This document shows, in pieces, positions 31,202 through 42,602 of a DNA stretch of 64,000 bases. The DNA is from Blattamonas nauphoetae. Its lineage: Eukaryota; Preaxostyla; Oxymonadida. The notes under the pieces are model-generated. The model saw only the letters and a list, made by a program, of their open reading frames with translations, was not told where the DNA came from and made no database searches. Within the stretch, counting starts at the first letter, position 1. Each line of letters starts with the position of its first letter. A program made the position numbers and the translations under genes. Location of the stretch: assembly GCA_033064195.1 (NCBI GenBank), contig JARBJD010000060.1, forward strand, positions 1-64,000, given 5' to 3'.

Positions 31202-32383
31202 TCAAACAAAATCATCAGAGTCGTTCTGATAGCCAAGAAGATCACGGGGGATCCTCATCATATCAAGAAACAGTCCAACTGAAGCTTGCCGTTTTTGCTT
31301 CTGAATTGGTTGTTCGACATCATCTGGATCGTCCAGATCATGTTCTTCATCATTCGTCCGCTCCATTTGATTCCACGAACTCCATCCTTCACGATCACTG
31401 ATTGGAGACCATTCACTTTCCAACATGCTTTTTAGAGAGTCTTTGGTCTTAGCATACAATTCCTGTGTGACATCGATGCAAACTCCCTTCCATTTGGTGC
31501 AAAGTACTTGTAGTTCTTTGATTTTGGCATCCTCCTCAGATGGCTGCGATCCATTTGCCGCTTTTTCTTTTTCAAGCAGGAAGGCATCGACACTACAATG
31601 GAATTTCTCAGCATCTTTGTTGTGGGGATCCAGGGTGAACGAAGGGTAGAGTGGGAAAGTAAAAGGCTTCAATTTAGCACGAAGCATCACAAGGTCATCA
31701 TTCTTGGACACATCGTGCGGTTGGAGGAGATTAAGCTGCCTGAGAAGAGGATCACATTGAATCGATGGCTTTATCGTTGACACAGGATGCAATGGGCCCT
31801 TCATTGGGGTTGTTGACACAGAAAGAACAGCGGGAGTACTCTGGGGTGGTTGAGAGGGGCCAGTTGATTGTGTGAGAGGGAGAGGGGAATCACTGATCTT
31901 TCGAGGTGATTTGAAGGGAAGTGATTTCCGTAATCCGATGGTTCTTTGAGGAGTAAGATCTCCGGCCAAAGTTCGTTGGGTTGGTGGGGTATTTGATGAT
32001 GCTAGTGTTCTTTTAGGAGTGAGGGGAGTGCGTGAGATAGACGTTTTTTTCCCAAATTCTGGTCGAATTGGTGGTTTTGTCGAGCTTTCAAGGAACTCAG
32101 GAATAGGTTCAGCGGAATAATGCACATTCATCCAATTTTGATGCATGACGAATTGAACCTTCATTCCAGATGAGTTCACTGAGAAGATGGTGATTTTTCC
32201 TGCCTCTTGAAGTGTTTGGAGATCTTCAGGTTGGAGGTTACATTTTAACGTGAACTCATTAAGAAGGATAGGACTATCTGAGCTTGTCAGAACGTTTTCT
32301 ACAGTTGAGATCATTCGTTTTGGCCCACAGAAAAGAGTTTGACGAGGGGTCGGCAGAAAACTTGAAAAAGAGTGAAATGACAC
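31202..32383 (-). CDS. SFR1/MEI5-like recombination accessory protein
   Basis: About 393 residues. The C-terminal third fits the Swi5-dependent Sfr1/Mei5 family: a coiled-coil core (IKELQVLCTKWKGVCIDVTQEL, then AKTKDSLKSMLESEW) and the diagnostic tail SVGLFLDMMRIPRDLLGYQNDSDDF, where the family has a similar LGxD..E/DDF ending. The N-terminal part is Ser/Thr/Pro-rich with short repeats of the type TPxRT (PLTPKRTLA, LTPQRTIGL), which look like phosphorylation-prone sites. With Swi5, this factor helps Rad51/Dmc1 form filaments on single-stranded DNA. The start may differ: a short intron near the 5' end is possible, with MISTVENV (32314) as alternative start. No Swi5 gene is in the window. Confidence 0.6.
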   Translation of the reverse strand: MSFHSFSSFLPTPRQTLFCGPKRMISTVENVLTSSDSPILLNEFTLKCNLQPEDLQTLQEAGKITIFSVNSSGMKVQFVMHQNWMNVHYSAEPIPEFLESSTKPPIRPEFGKKTSISRTPLTPKRTLASSNTPPTQRTLAGDLTPQRTIGLRKSLPFKSPRKISDSPLPLTQSTGPSQPPQSTPAVLSVSTTPMKGPLHPVSTIKPSIQCDPLLRQLNLLQPHDVSKNDDLVMLRAKLKPFTFPLYPSFTLDPHNKDAEKFHCSVDAFLLEKEKAANGSQPSEEDAKIKELQVLCTKWKGVCIDVTQELYAKTKDSLKSMLESEWSPISDREGWSSWNQMERTNDEEHDLDDPDDVEQPIQKQKRQASVGLFLDMMRIPRDLLGYQNDSDDFV

Positions 32384-32486
32384 GACCAGGAAGACGTTGC
32401 CAATACTTCAATTGAGAGATAGATTTGAATTATGAACGATGATTTCTTCGTGAAGTGGAGTTATGAAAAATGGTTGGTTTGTGTGT

Positions 32487-35400
32487 TTATAGTCTTTCCC
32501 AGTCACAACTTCCTGAGCGTTTGTCGATGGGGTTCCTTTCGATGATGATGGTTCGATGACTGAACAAGGGTGTCCACTGTTCTTCGAGGTCAAGTGGATC
32601 GCTGATGTATGTGGTTGGACGTGGTGGGGTTTGAGATGGTTGGGGTTGCTCCTGATAGTCTGATATACTGGCGATTGCCACATCATCGAGGTCTTTTGGG
32701 TTTGTTGGACCGCTCTCACATAACGATCGAATGGCAGCCAACGATTTCGAGCGATCGCCATTTGGAGAACAAAGAAGAGAAGCGAGATCCATCCACGAGA
32801 AACGACCATCTTTTCCAAGACGATCACACAGATCTTTCTTGGTCTGAAGGATACGCTCTCGGATTTGGTGCATCTTCGCAATGAGTACTCGTTGTCGTTG
32901 TTCACTCACATGCTCCTCTCCCTTGAGAATCTTGAACAACAAAGAAATGTCTTGTTCGGCAGAGTCGAGAGGATGAAAAACACATTGGACGGCGATTTCT
33001 TCATCAGACAGTGCAAGTTCTGTCCTCTCCTGAAGACGGAGATAGGAGCGAACTATCTGTTCTCGATGCGACTGCGAAAAGATCGGCTTCCCATCGACCA
33101 AAGAGTGCAGTGTGTCCTTCTCCTTGGCCGAGAGAGTGGATTCTTCGATGAGTGATGACAGTTGGTCTTTTTCTGAATCTTCCAGCGGATGCTGCATCTC
33201 CAGACAGTCACGCAGAAAGGCCCTGTCCAAATCTTCGTGTTGATTCAATTCAAGCTTTTTCATTGTGGCACACCATTTGGCTTTGTAGTTGGGAGTGTTG
33301 GACAGGCGATGGAATGTTTCCTGTCCTGATCGCAGATCTCCCGTAATAAGCTCAATTAGCTTCGTTTGGCCATCTTTCGGGATATTGCTATTGCTGGCAT
33401 CCACCACAGAGCCCAGATGTTCAGTTTCTTGATCGTCCAGAGGAGTTTGGATTGTCAGAAATGTATAGAGAAAACATATGTCATGTTGGGTGAGTGGGGA
33501 ATCGCCAGAGAGTTTGTGGATCAGATCCTTCTTTTCCTGAAGCTGCGAAACATCAAAGAAGAAAGGAATCAACAGCAGGCGATGCGATGTTGACAGCAAT
33601 GGGTTTGTCCGATACTGACCGATCAGATGAACACGGTCTTCGTTGGTAAAGTTTAGCAATGGCTGTTTTTCAATCACTTGTGCAACAAGAAGTTGAAGCT
33701 GTTCTTTAACAATGTTCAGGCCATGCTTGAGACAAGTTTCCATGAAATTGAGTCTGATATCGATTGTTGTCTTGTGTTTCGTCAGTTTCGAGAACAAATC
33801 TCTGGGATCATAGACGGGTAGTCGATTCAAAGTGATCACATTGACAAGGTTTCTAACATCTGCCAGAATAGAGCCAGACAAGATCGGTTCCCCATCCAGA
33901 CTCCCAATGAAAGAAGAGCGATCAAAGGAGAAATATCGAAGAGATTGTGAAACCCGAAAGTGCAGGTCGTTCCAGAAAGCCTGTTGGACTAATGCTGCCT
34001 CTGCGCTTGGTGAGACTTGATTTTTGGGATTCCCACGCTTGCAGAAATCATGGTTCTCGAGATAATTCAGCAAGTAAGTCAGGTCGGATGGAGTGAGCTG
34101 ATCGCTACGATTGAGATATTTCATGCATAATTGGAGAATGTCTGCAACGATGAGATACGACCCGTTCACATACGAAACCAACTGTGATAAATCATTGATA
34201 TTCAGATTCATCTTGGTTGGACGATGAGAGCACAAAGGAATCAGACATTTCGTGAGGAGGTGTGTGGAGACGACTTTATCGCCAACAACTTTTTCCAGAT
34301 CTTCGAGTGCCATTGGTTGTCCATATTTGAGATGGTTTTGCAAGGAGAAGTGTTTCAAATCGAGTCTTACCGTTGATGCTATTGCATTTAGGATGCATTT
34401 GATCTCAAAAGGAACGAGCGCACGTGTGTAATACAAATTGACAGGCAGTCTGTTCAGACAATCCATCGGAACGAACATTTGAGAGAGAGGAATGGACCCA
34501 TTCTGACACAGCAGGTCCACGTTGTCGAATGGTGGCTGTGAGATATCTGCTGCATATGCGTGTCGCTTTTTTTCTGTCTTTGTGAACCCAATCGCTTTCT
34601 TCGTCCCCCAAAGTCTGAGTAGCTCCAATGATTCATGCAGACGTGAGGTTGGATGTTCAACTTCAGCAACAGCATCTCTATCGTCTCTGAGATTTTGGAG
34701 AACGGTAGCGTCGACTGACACAGTCTCTTCAGGATCTGTAATCATCGTTGTATCGACTGGTTGTCGCGTTGAATAAGAGAAAAGGTCGAGAATCGGTCCA
34801 TCGTATGTCACTTCAAATGAGTCGTTGTGTGGCTCGGGTTCTGGTGAAGCATCAATCAAAGGGAATACGTGGTCTTTGTGGTCTGTCGGTGCAACGAGTA
34901 CAACGTCGATCATGTCGAGTCTGTTGTGATAGTCAGAAGAGTTTGGAGAGAGTCCCGTTTTGGTACAATTCAAGTTGATACCATACTCACCACAGTTTGT
35001 GGTCGAGCTGTGGCCAGATGCGTCGTTCGGTTTGTTTTCGATCGCCAGAGTAAAGAAAACGTTCATCATTCGCCGTGAATCGTCCTCCTGTTTAAAAGTG
35101 ACTTGTGGATTCTCACGGTCATACACTCCGACTTTCCCCATTCCAGAAGAAAATGCTGCCCACGGTGAACTGATGAGTTGTTCTGACGATTTGATTGGTT
35201 CTCCTGATCGAAGTCTTTGGCAGCGATGATTTGAGAAATCTGCTTTCAAGACTTGTTTACAAAAGCAACATCTAAAGCAATTCGGATGTGTATTCGGTAT
35301 CAGCGACGCAACAGAATCCAGAGCCAGGCGTTCGCGGTATTTGACCTCCACTGTTTCCTCTGGACTTGTGGGTCCATTAAGCACCCAGATGTTCCTCCGA

Positions 35401-37850
35401 TCCATGAAGAACTTCGATGGGTTCTCTCCAAGCAATCTGAAGTCGACAACAAAAGAGCTCTTCACAAAGAAGAGGAACGGGAAGATGACACTTGGAGCGA
35501 GATTGTAGACGTTGGAGAACAGAGCGAGCCACAGAAACATCAGATTCGAGTCTGACGAACTGATGGAACAATGTGATGAAAGTGTTGACTGAATGAACAT
35601 CACTGAAAGCGCGTCGATGACCAACTTTTGCTTTTCGACGTGCACTTTGAAGAAGAGAACAATCGAGTGAAACCCCGCATGATTCGCTCCCTGGGGATTC
35701 AGGGAGTACGTGAAGCATTTGATGTTAGGATCGTCTGTCTTCGAAGAGAAGTTCGAGGAACTGCGAGATAATTTGGGAGTTAGAGTGTTCATCTTTGCTC
35801 TGGAACGCGTGAGCATTCCTGATGTGGGCTGGACGGATTCAGAATTGAGAATGTTCGTGGAAGTTGGTGGTGCTTCATTCTGGTTGGCTATTTCGGCGGA
35901 CTGCATCGAGCGTGTGAGCATCGGATTTTCGAAGAGGACGTTGTAGTCCGAGAGAAATGGCTGGAGTTCTGAATGGTCGATGCGAGAGATGTCTGGCAGA
36001 TTTGCACGACGAATGTTCGACGAGCTTCGGAGATGGATGGGTGATTCTCCCATGATCGTCGGGAGAGTGAAAGATTCACAATTGACAGATCCATCGGGAA
36101 AGATTCGAGTTGGGGAGGAGACGAAGAGTCCGCCAGCGATGGCATCCAAAACAAAGTTGTGGAATACGATGTCATTGATTGGGTTGGATCCGTGATGCTT
36201 GGCCAACGATGCGAGGAATTCATTGTAATTCTCTGGAGTCTCCAGATTGAACATCTCCAACACAAATTGCCGAGCTGATTCTGTTGGAAATTGCACGTAC
36301 CAATTGTGGCAATCATATTGCGGGCACGAGAAGTGCATGAGATTGTGCGAGACACACGACGCAAAGAACTGCTGGCGACCTTCATCAGTCTTTGTGTCCG
36401 CTTCTGCGATCAATGTCAACGTTCTTGCAGTTCGGCCCGGTTCCAAGACGAGGCGTGGAACGAATGAAAACATTCGAAGCCCCTCTTCAAGTTGGTTCAG
36501 AACGTTGCCTTGGAGCTCTTCGGTTTGGCCCATCGTGTTGAGGAGCGCCGCTTCTTCGAGGAGCAAATATTTTGGGACAACATATTCAGCAATGAGATAT
36601 TGTTGGCTTTTCCCTTTGGGATCCATATTGGTCCATCTTGATCCCTGCGGTGAAGTGAAGAGGACACAATGCTCTCTTTCCGAGATGGATGTGCTATCTA
36701 AGACGGTGAGACTGGAAACGATGACGAAAAGGAACACAAACTCATCGATGACATGCCATCCCGTGCCTTCGAGTCTGTTCCGAACTGAGAAATAAACGAG
36801 GGACGAGCCAGGGCTCAACATCGAATCAGCTTTGACAATCGAACCTGCTTCGATTGTAAGGTCATTGAGAATGGGAGCTGCCTGATGAAAATGGGCGGCT
36901 TGCTCCTGCCCTTGAATGAAGAGTATCGAATCTTTTGCAATCACTGACCCCTCCTTGAGACACGATGGGGCTGTAACAGTGATGTCATATTCTGTTTCGG
37001 TGTATTTGCTGAAGTCGTGAGTGTTGTTTCCGAGCATGAGACGGAGGAAACGAGTGAAATATTCCACACTCGGGACAATGAGTTGTCCCAGGACTGGATA
37101 TGGCTTGTCACGATAGTTTAGAATATTGTGAATTGTTGCTGGGTCGTAAGTAGCTTCAGGCGTCGATTTGGATTCAGATTTTGATCCTGAGTTGTATTTT
37201 TGTGCTCCTCCGTTGTTGAAAGCATAAACATCGTAATGATAAAAATACGTCGGGACTTTAAGAGTAATATTCTCCCCATCTAAATTCTCGGTCGCTATTC
37301 TTGCATAACCAGCTGATGTTTTGTTGACTTGGCGGAACACAAATGCACATTCACCATCTTTTTTTGTTGTGATATCCTAAATGAAATTGAACTTCGGAAA
37401 AAACAACACACCCTGACTCCGAAACCCATCAACAACGTGATGAACGGATATCGACTTGCCGATTTTCCCATTCCAGGTGTGCCAGTGACAACATGAAGAA
37501 ACGGGTATTCCAACTCTTTGCGATTCATGGATGTCATAGCATTAACGATGATATGACCAAAGATAGAGACGATTGCAGAACGGAAGAAGAAATGTGTCAA
37601 TTTGGAAGTTTCATTCGGTCGTCGTTGAACGGTTGGGAATGACAGATATACGAAACGTGAAAGGTCACGAAGGTCGGAATTTTCAATGTCACGATCAAAA
37701 TCGAGAAAGTCATTTCGGTGTAGAACCCCGACACAAGAATCAACAATGATTTGGAGTTTTCTTCACAACACGATGTGAGGATTCGATTCGAGCACTTTGG
37801 GATTGTCCCGCGTCTGCTCAAGGCGTCGGCTAATTGCATGTCCCATCCGC
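32487..37850 (-). CDS. Large P-loop NTPase of Crinkler/RHS type, multi-exon
   Basis: The main frame (37340-32487) continues from an exon at about 37750-37415 across a 36-nt intron that ends GATTTAG at about 37380. The exon holds the Walker A motif [15 protein letters not shown]. Downstream come [17 protein letters not shown] and, after a frame-keeping intron near 36690, [17 protein letters not shown] and [12 protein letters not shown] text. This order (TGxPGxGKS, VxDE, xxTSPxxxRW, YxxPxWxxxE) is that of Crinkler and trypanosome RHS NTPases. A CxxC..HxC cluster ([19 protein letters not shown]) lies mid-protein. The C-terminal 700 residues are helical with repeated charged Leu-rich units. The first exon (ATG at 37850, [11 protein letters not shown]) is tentative. 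The protein would exceed 1,700 residues; biological role unknown. Confidence 0.55.
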
Positions 37851-37912
37851 TTGAGGTAAGTCCAACACAAGGTCCAGTGGGTCCGAGATCTGACTTCGAT
37901 CACAACAGCTTG

Positions 37913-38725
37913 ATGATGGACGAGGTTCATTCTAGTGGTAACAGCTTCGGAGACAAAACGTTTTATGAAGTTTTCGGGCTTGAGAAGACAGCATCTGATG
38001 ACCAAATCAAAAAGGCGTATTATCGTCTCGCACTAAAACATCACCCCGATAAAAACGCAGAAAATCGCACTGTGTGTATTGTTTCATTCTTGAACTCATT
38101 TTTTCTCACAATAGCAAGCGACCATTGACTTTCAATATATCTGTCTCTGTTTTTTTGTCTGTCTTAACATTGAAATAGCAAAAATCTATGAAATTCTTTC
38201 AAACTCTGACTCAAGGCAAATTTATGATGAAACTGGAATTGTATTTCTCGCTTTTGTGAGATTTATTCACCAATCAGATTTCACACACCAACCTCGATGA
38301 TATGAGCCCAGAAGACCAACTAACCATCCTCCTGGAACGGTTTCAATCCCATAAACCATCATCAACTGGTCTTTTCCCCTTTCTGTCACAAATCCAGATA
38401 TCCAGGAGGCACTTGCAGAACTCATCCCTGGAAACGAAGAAGAACAGGCCGACCTCAAGAAATACTACGAAAAATTCAAAGGAGACATGAAAAAGTGTCC
38501 TTTTTCTCAGGTTATTTTTTCAGAGTCATCCAATGTGTCCCAGGGTGTGAGAAACAAGATCTTCCTCGATTGTGCGAGACGATCAGAGAATGGATCAAAA
38601 CAGAGATTGTCGAAGACTTTCCGTTGTTTCAGAAGACTCAGGTTTCAGACAAAATTGTTCCCCAAAAGCGACAACAATCAACTCGGGATCCGAAAGCAAA
38701 AGCTCGGAAAAAGGCAAAAATTTGA
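37913..38725 (+). CDS. DNAJC9: DNAJC9-like J-domain protein
   Basis: Six exons join in phase: 37913-38071, 38115-38142, 38179-38240, 38278-38368, 38398-38494 and 38524-38725. The J domain opens at [21 protein letters not shown] and has the HPD motif ([11 protein letters not shown]). After it come [18 protein letters not shown], then [20 protein letters not shown], which is the DNAJC9-specific segment, and a basic C-terminus ([13 protein letters not shown]). DNAJC9 stimulates Hsp70 and handles histones H3-H4 in animals. Four introns are only 29-43 nt. The start lies about 60 bases from the proposed start of the divergent NTPase gene, so a shared promoter is likely. Confidence 0.82.
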
Positions 38726-38834
38726 TCCTGTACTGTCTTCAATGACAAAGAAAATATCTGTACGGTGACCAACTTTTTTCTTCTGGGTCCGTTATCCATC
38801 CTTCACAAAGATGATTTGATTTTTTTCGTTCACT

Positions 38835-40323
38835 ATGGGCCAACATTTTCCAGCAATCAATGTTCTCTGGGCCACACGTTCTTCGCAACTTCTTTGTTAA
38901 TCTCTTTCACTTCACTTTATGACGCAAGAACCTCATGTATAGTCTTCTCTTTTCTGTTTCATCAACTTCTAAGAACCCAGCCCTTCTCCTGGCGTACAGA
39001 ATCAATACAGCCTATCGATTCTGCAAATCTCTCAAAGAATTTGATGATACAACAGAACTTGTGTTTTTGACTGATCTTATTCAGACACACAAGTTTTCGG
39101 CGATGGCACAATCTCTCGCCAAACTGCTCCCACACACCTTCTTCACCGACATTATCCCATCAATTTCCACCCTTGAAGATTCTGTTTCCTATTATAACAA
39201 TGTATTAACACTTATTTATCGTATGCGTTCCGGTTCATCATAGTCCTTTTTGTCGTCAGTTCTCCCTTCTTCACTCACTGTTACCTCTCAAGATCTTGTG
39301 TCTGGTCGCGATCTAGTGATTCTCTTTGACGGAATTTCCAGCGTTCTTGTCTTTTCTATCACTCATAATCTCTCCACAATGGATTCATCATTACTGTCAC
39401 ATTCTACTCCATTCTTTGCCGATATCGCTGCAAAAATTCTGAGCACATCACAGACCCATCCTCTTGACCCTCTCCCAATTGTCCCAACGGAGGATGTGAT
39501 TTCACTCTGTCATTCCGGCACATCACCAAAGTCAGCACTCACCTCAACGAGCCACACTCTCGCTACAACCCTCAATTCATTCACCTTACCTTCTCTTCCT
39601 CCCTATCCAACTCCTCTTCCCTTATTTACCCCATCTTCGTACCCTTCAGTGCTTGCGGGAGTCAATGTCTGCCTTGCACCTGCCCCACACAATATTCATG
39701 TACTCGAGGAAACAGCCCAAAGTCCGACTCCTCTGAATCACTCTCCTTCCCACAGCACCATTCCAATGAGTCAAGAATTTGCTCTTGCAGAACAGCTTTC
39801 ATTCTCTCCCCTGCCGATTCCACATTCCTCTTCTCCTCCCCCATCACCAAAAGAAATTTCGCCATTTTCATCTGTCCTCAAAATGATTGAGGAGAACAAC
39901 CATCACTCCCCGTCGCCCAATACAACACAAATTGATGATAAAACACCACTCGAAGTCCGTCATCTCTCAAACTCCGTAGATCTTCCTCAACACACAACCA
40001 TTCCTCTTTCCCGTCACTCTCACCTTGTTCGCAATGTGTTGATCATCGCTGGGATAAGTCTACTCGCCCTCGGCGTGGTTGTCGGCTTCTTCTTTCTGAT
40101 CCCAAAATCATCTTCACACGGCACCGTTGAAATGAGAAACACGAAGAAGAGTCCTTACTCCCCGTCGCTTGGATGTTGCTCATACAATGCAGATGTTCCA
40201 ATCATCAGACACGACAAACAATTGTATTCTCATCTGATCAGTCCAAACCGGGCGATGAATCAATTTCGAGTTCACCTACCAAGTTGCCAATTCACAACGA
40301 GCATTCCGCTTAATCATCGATAA
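38835..40323 (+). CDS. Single-pass membrane protein, function unknown
   Basis: Three exons (38835-38895, 38981-39201 and 39244-40323) join in phase to 453 residues. The second intron is 42 nt and ends with TAG, which otherwise looks like an in-frame stop at 39241. The N-terminal 180 residues are helical (LLLAYRINTAYRFCKSLKEF, ALAKLLPH-type text). The middle is Ser/Pro-rich and probably disordered. One strong membrane segment lies near the C-terminus (VLIIAGISLLALGVVVGFFF), followed by a 70-residue tail with basic residues. No signal peptide or family is recognised; the long N-terminal part would face the cytosol if it behaves as a tail-anchored-like protein. The first exon is less certain than the rest. 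Confidence 0.55.
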
Positions 40324-40413
40324 TTTTAGCTTGTTTGCACCAAATTTCAGAAACATCGAATTGAAGAGAAAAATATGGGCTCTCAAGAACAGTTTTCTTA
40401 ATCACGGCTTCTC

Positions 40414-41066
40414 ATGCAACGACAGGAACTGACCGATCAAGAACTGTTGGAGTTGTTCAATATTGTATGATTTTCATCCTCATCGTCTCAAGTCTATTCA
40501 ATATTCCGTCCTCAACAAAATCTCTAAACCAATAGGTCGATTTGGACAAATCTGGTTCGATTGATCATGAAGAACTCGTAGAACTACTCAGGAAAGTTGG
40601 TTTTGGAAACGATCCGGAGGAGGTTGATGCAATTGTGGCAAGCGTGGACAAAGATGGATCCGGGTATGTCAGATATAATAGTTTTAAAAAAACTTATCTT
40701 TTCTGATATTCATTTTCGTCAGAGACATTGATCCCTACGAATTCATTGCTGGCTTCCAGAAGAAACTCGAGTACGACCCACGAAAACTCAAGGTTGTCTT
40801 CACCACTTACTTATTCTCCAGCGAGCTTTTGCATTCTTCTCAAAAGGGTGTAAACCTGGATATATCAAGACTGCCCATCTTATTGAGGCTTTGTCACAGG
40901 CAGGCGAAGGAAATCAATCACCAGAACATAGTTTCTTTCTTTATCTTCGTTCATGAGATCCTAAGTTGAACAATTAGTTCGTGTTATGATCGCCGAGAAT
41001 GTGAAAGAACTTCCCCAAGAAATTAATTATTCCGACTTTATTGATGCGATGATCGGGGACGAATAA
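40414..41066 (+). CDS. Centrin/calmodulin-like EF-hand protein
   Basis: Five exons (40414-40464, 40536-40663, 40723-40792, 40822-40930 and 40978-41066) give 148 residues, normal for this family. The first visible loop DLDKSGSIDHEE and second loop DKDGSGDIDPYE have all calcium-coordinating positions; the third and fourth hands (SKGCKPGYIKTA and ELPQEINYSDF) have lost them. Two functional hands plus the FAFF..G..GYI text favour a centrin-like protein over true calmodulin. Centrins act in basal bodies and flagellar roots. Introns are 29-71 nt. An upstream ATG at about 40375 (MGSQEQ) could belong to an extra exon. Confidence 0.78.
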
Positions 41067-41325
41067 CTTCAATCCTTCATTTCTATCCAAGAATCGGATT
41101 ATCACTTCAAATCTTCTTTTTTTTCTTCTTTTCGTATCATTTTTATTCTATTCATCATTTATTAATCAGAAATTTCTCGAAATAGGATCAGAAACGGAGT
41201 CTCAATGAAAAGAATGAACATTGAAGTGAACAGAATGTTAGAAAAGCATGAATCACTAAATGGTTCGGTACGGAACATAGATGCCCAGTGACCGAAAAAA
41301 ATAAACATTTAATGATATATAGAGC

Positions 41326-42475
41326 TCATTGTTTTCCTGTTATCCAATCCACACCAGGTGTGAGTTCAACTCGTGGTCCAGCGGGTGGAACTAATTGTCT
41401 GAGAGCCTTTATTTCGAGAGAGGCGTCTTTGGTGCAGAAATCAGCCTGGTTCATGAAGAGGAGAGTGATGAAAATTTAAAGTGTGACAATTCCATACTGC
41501 AAAAACAATAGAGTCTGGGATGTTAATATAATGTACAAGTTGTTTCACATCATTGATAAAGAAAGAGAGAGTGGGAGGAGCTTGGGAATAATCGACCTGT
41601 AGAGCGACTATGTCTCCGTCGTCCCACTTTTCTGAACATAGTAATTGTTCATTCTCAACAACATGTTCATCATCAGAGTCAGAATCACCAGAATGAGATG
41701 AATGAACACTTCCTTCAGTTTCTGCACTGGGAACATGAAAAACTTCTCCACTGAGGAAGATGATGATAGAGAGGTTAGAATGACATACGTACAACAAAAC
41801 GCAATTGAAGCTGAATGATATTGTGAGGAGATGAATACACAAACCGTTATCTAGTCCCAGTGTATGGTCTGAAGTGAAATGAAAACCCGATTCGATGATA
41901 CCCACAGCTGAAAGAGAAAAAAAGACGGAAGTTACAAGGAGATGTCCAAAAATACATTTTTCTGCTCCAGATGTGTTATCGAAGGCAAACTCACATCTTA
42001 TCATCCCAGCGGAGAATGGAGGGTTGACCTTGAGTGTGATCCCGACATCTGACGTTTCAAGAGCGGTGCACGTACTACGTGTGATGTGGACACTCTGCGG
42101 AAAGGTTGATGAAATGATCATTTTGTCCATTAAGTCTATTCCTTTGAAACAGGGGAGAGGAGGTGAACGAGGTGCTGATGAGATCATGGATGGCATGGAT
42201 TTGCGTTTTTGAAGAGGAGGGAAAGTTATGAAGGCTGAAGTTGGAGCAACAGGTTGAGGAGCACTAATCATTGGGGTTCTGACGATTCGTTTGAGATGTT
42301 CAGATTTCTCGAGTAATAGTTTATCTCGGTGATCAATTTGTTGTTTCAGTGTTTGATTTTCACCTTTAAGTTGTTTGACTTCGTTTTTAAGTGTCATGAT
42401 TATCTGAATGAGTTCATCGGGCTGAGACAACGCGATGAGGTGAAAGAGGGCAATGTAAACAAAACATATGACCAT
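41326..42475 (-). CDS. Coiled-coil/SPRY-domain protein
   Basis: The main frame runs 42475-41513, with a last exon that continues from about 41460 to the stop at 41326 (ends WITGKQ). A probable 39-nt intron near 42420 would join MVICF to PDELIQIIMTLK. A coiled coil (residues about 10-55, LKNEVKQLKGENQTLKQQ) is followed by a SPRY domain: FSAGMIRCEFAFDNTSG, VGIIESGFHF, then WDDGDIVALQVDYSQAPPTLSFFIND and IPDSIVFA. Two or three more introns fall inside the domain. SPRY domains bind partner proteins. The same coiled-coil/SPRY pair occurs at the end of the kinase gene at 55174-57310, so this looks like the kinase-less form of that protein class. Confidence 0.65.
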
Positions 42476-42602
42476 ACGGAGAAAGATGAATAATCAACAT
42501 CTTTTGTAATATTTGGCACACTCATATCTCATAAAAACGCAAATATAACGATTGAGAGAGTGCAACCCAGAATCACTTTTCTCATTCAAGCTCATTTTTC
42601 TC

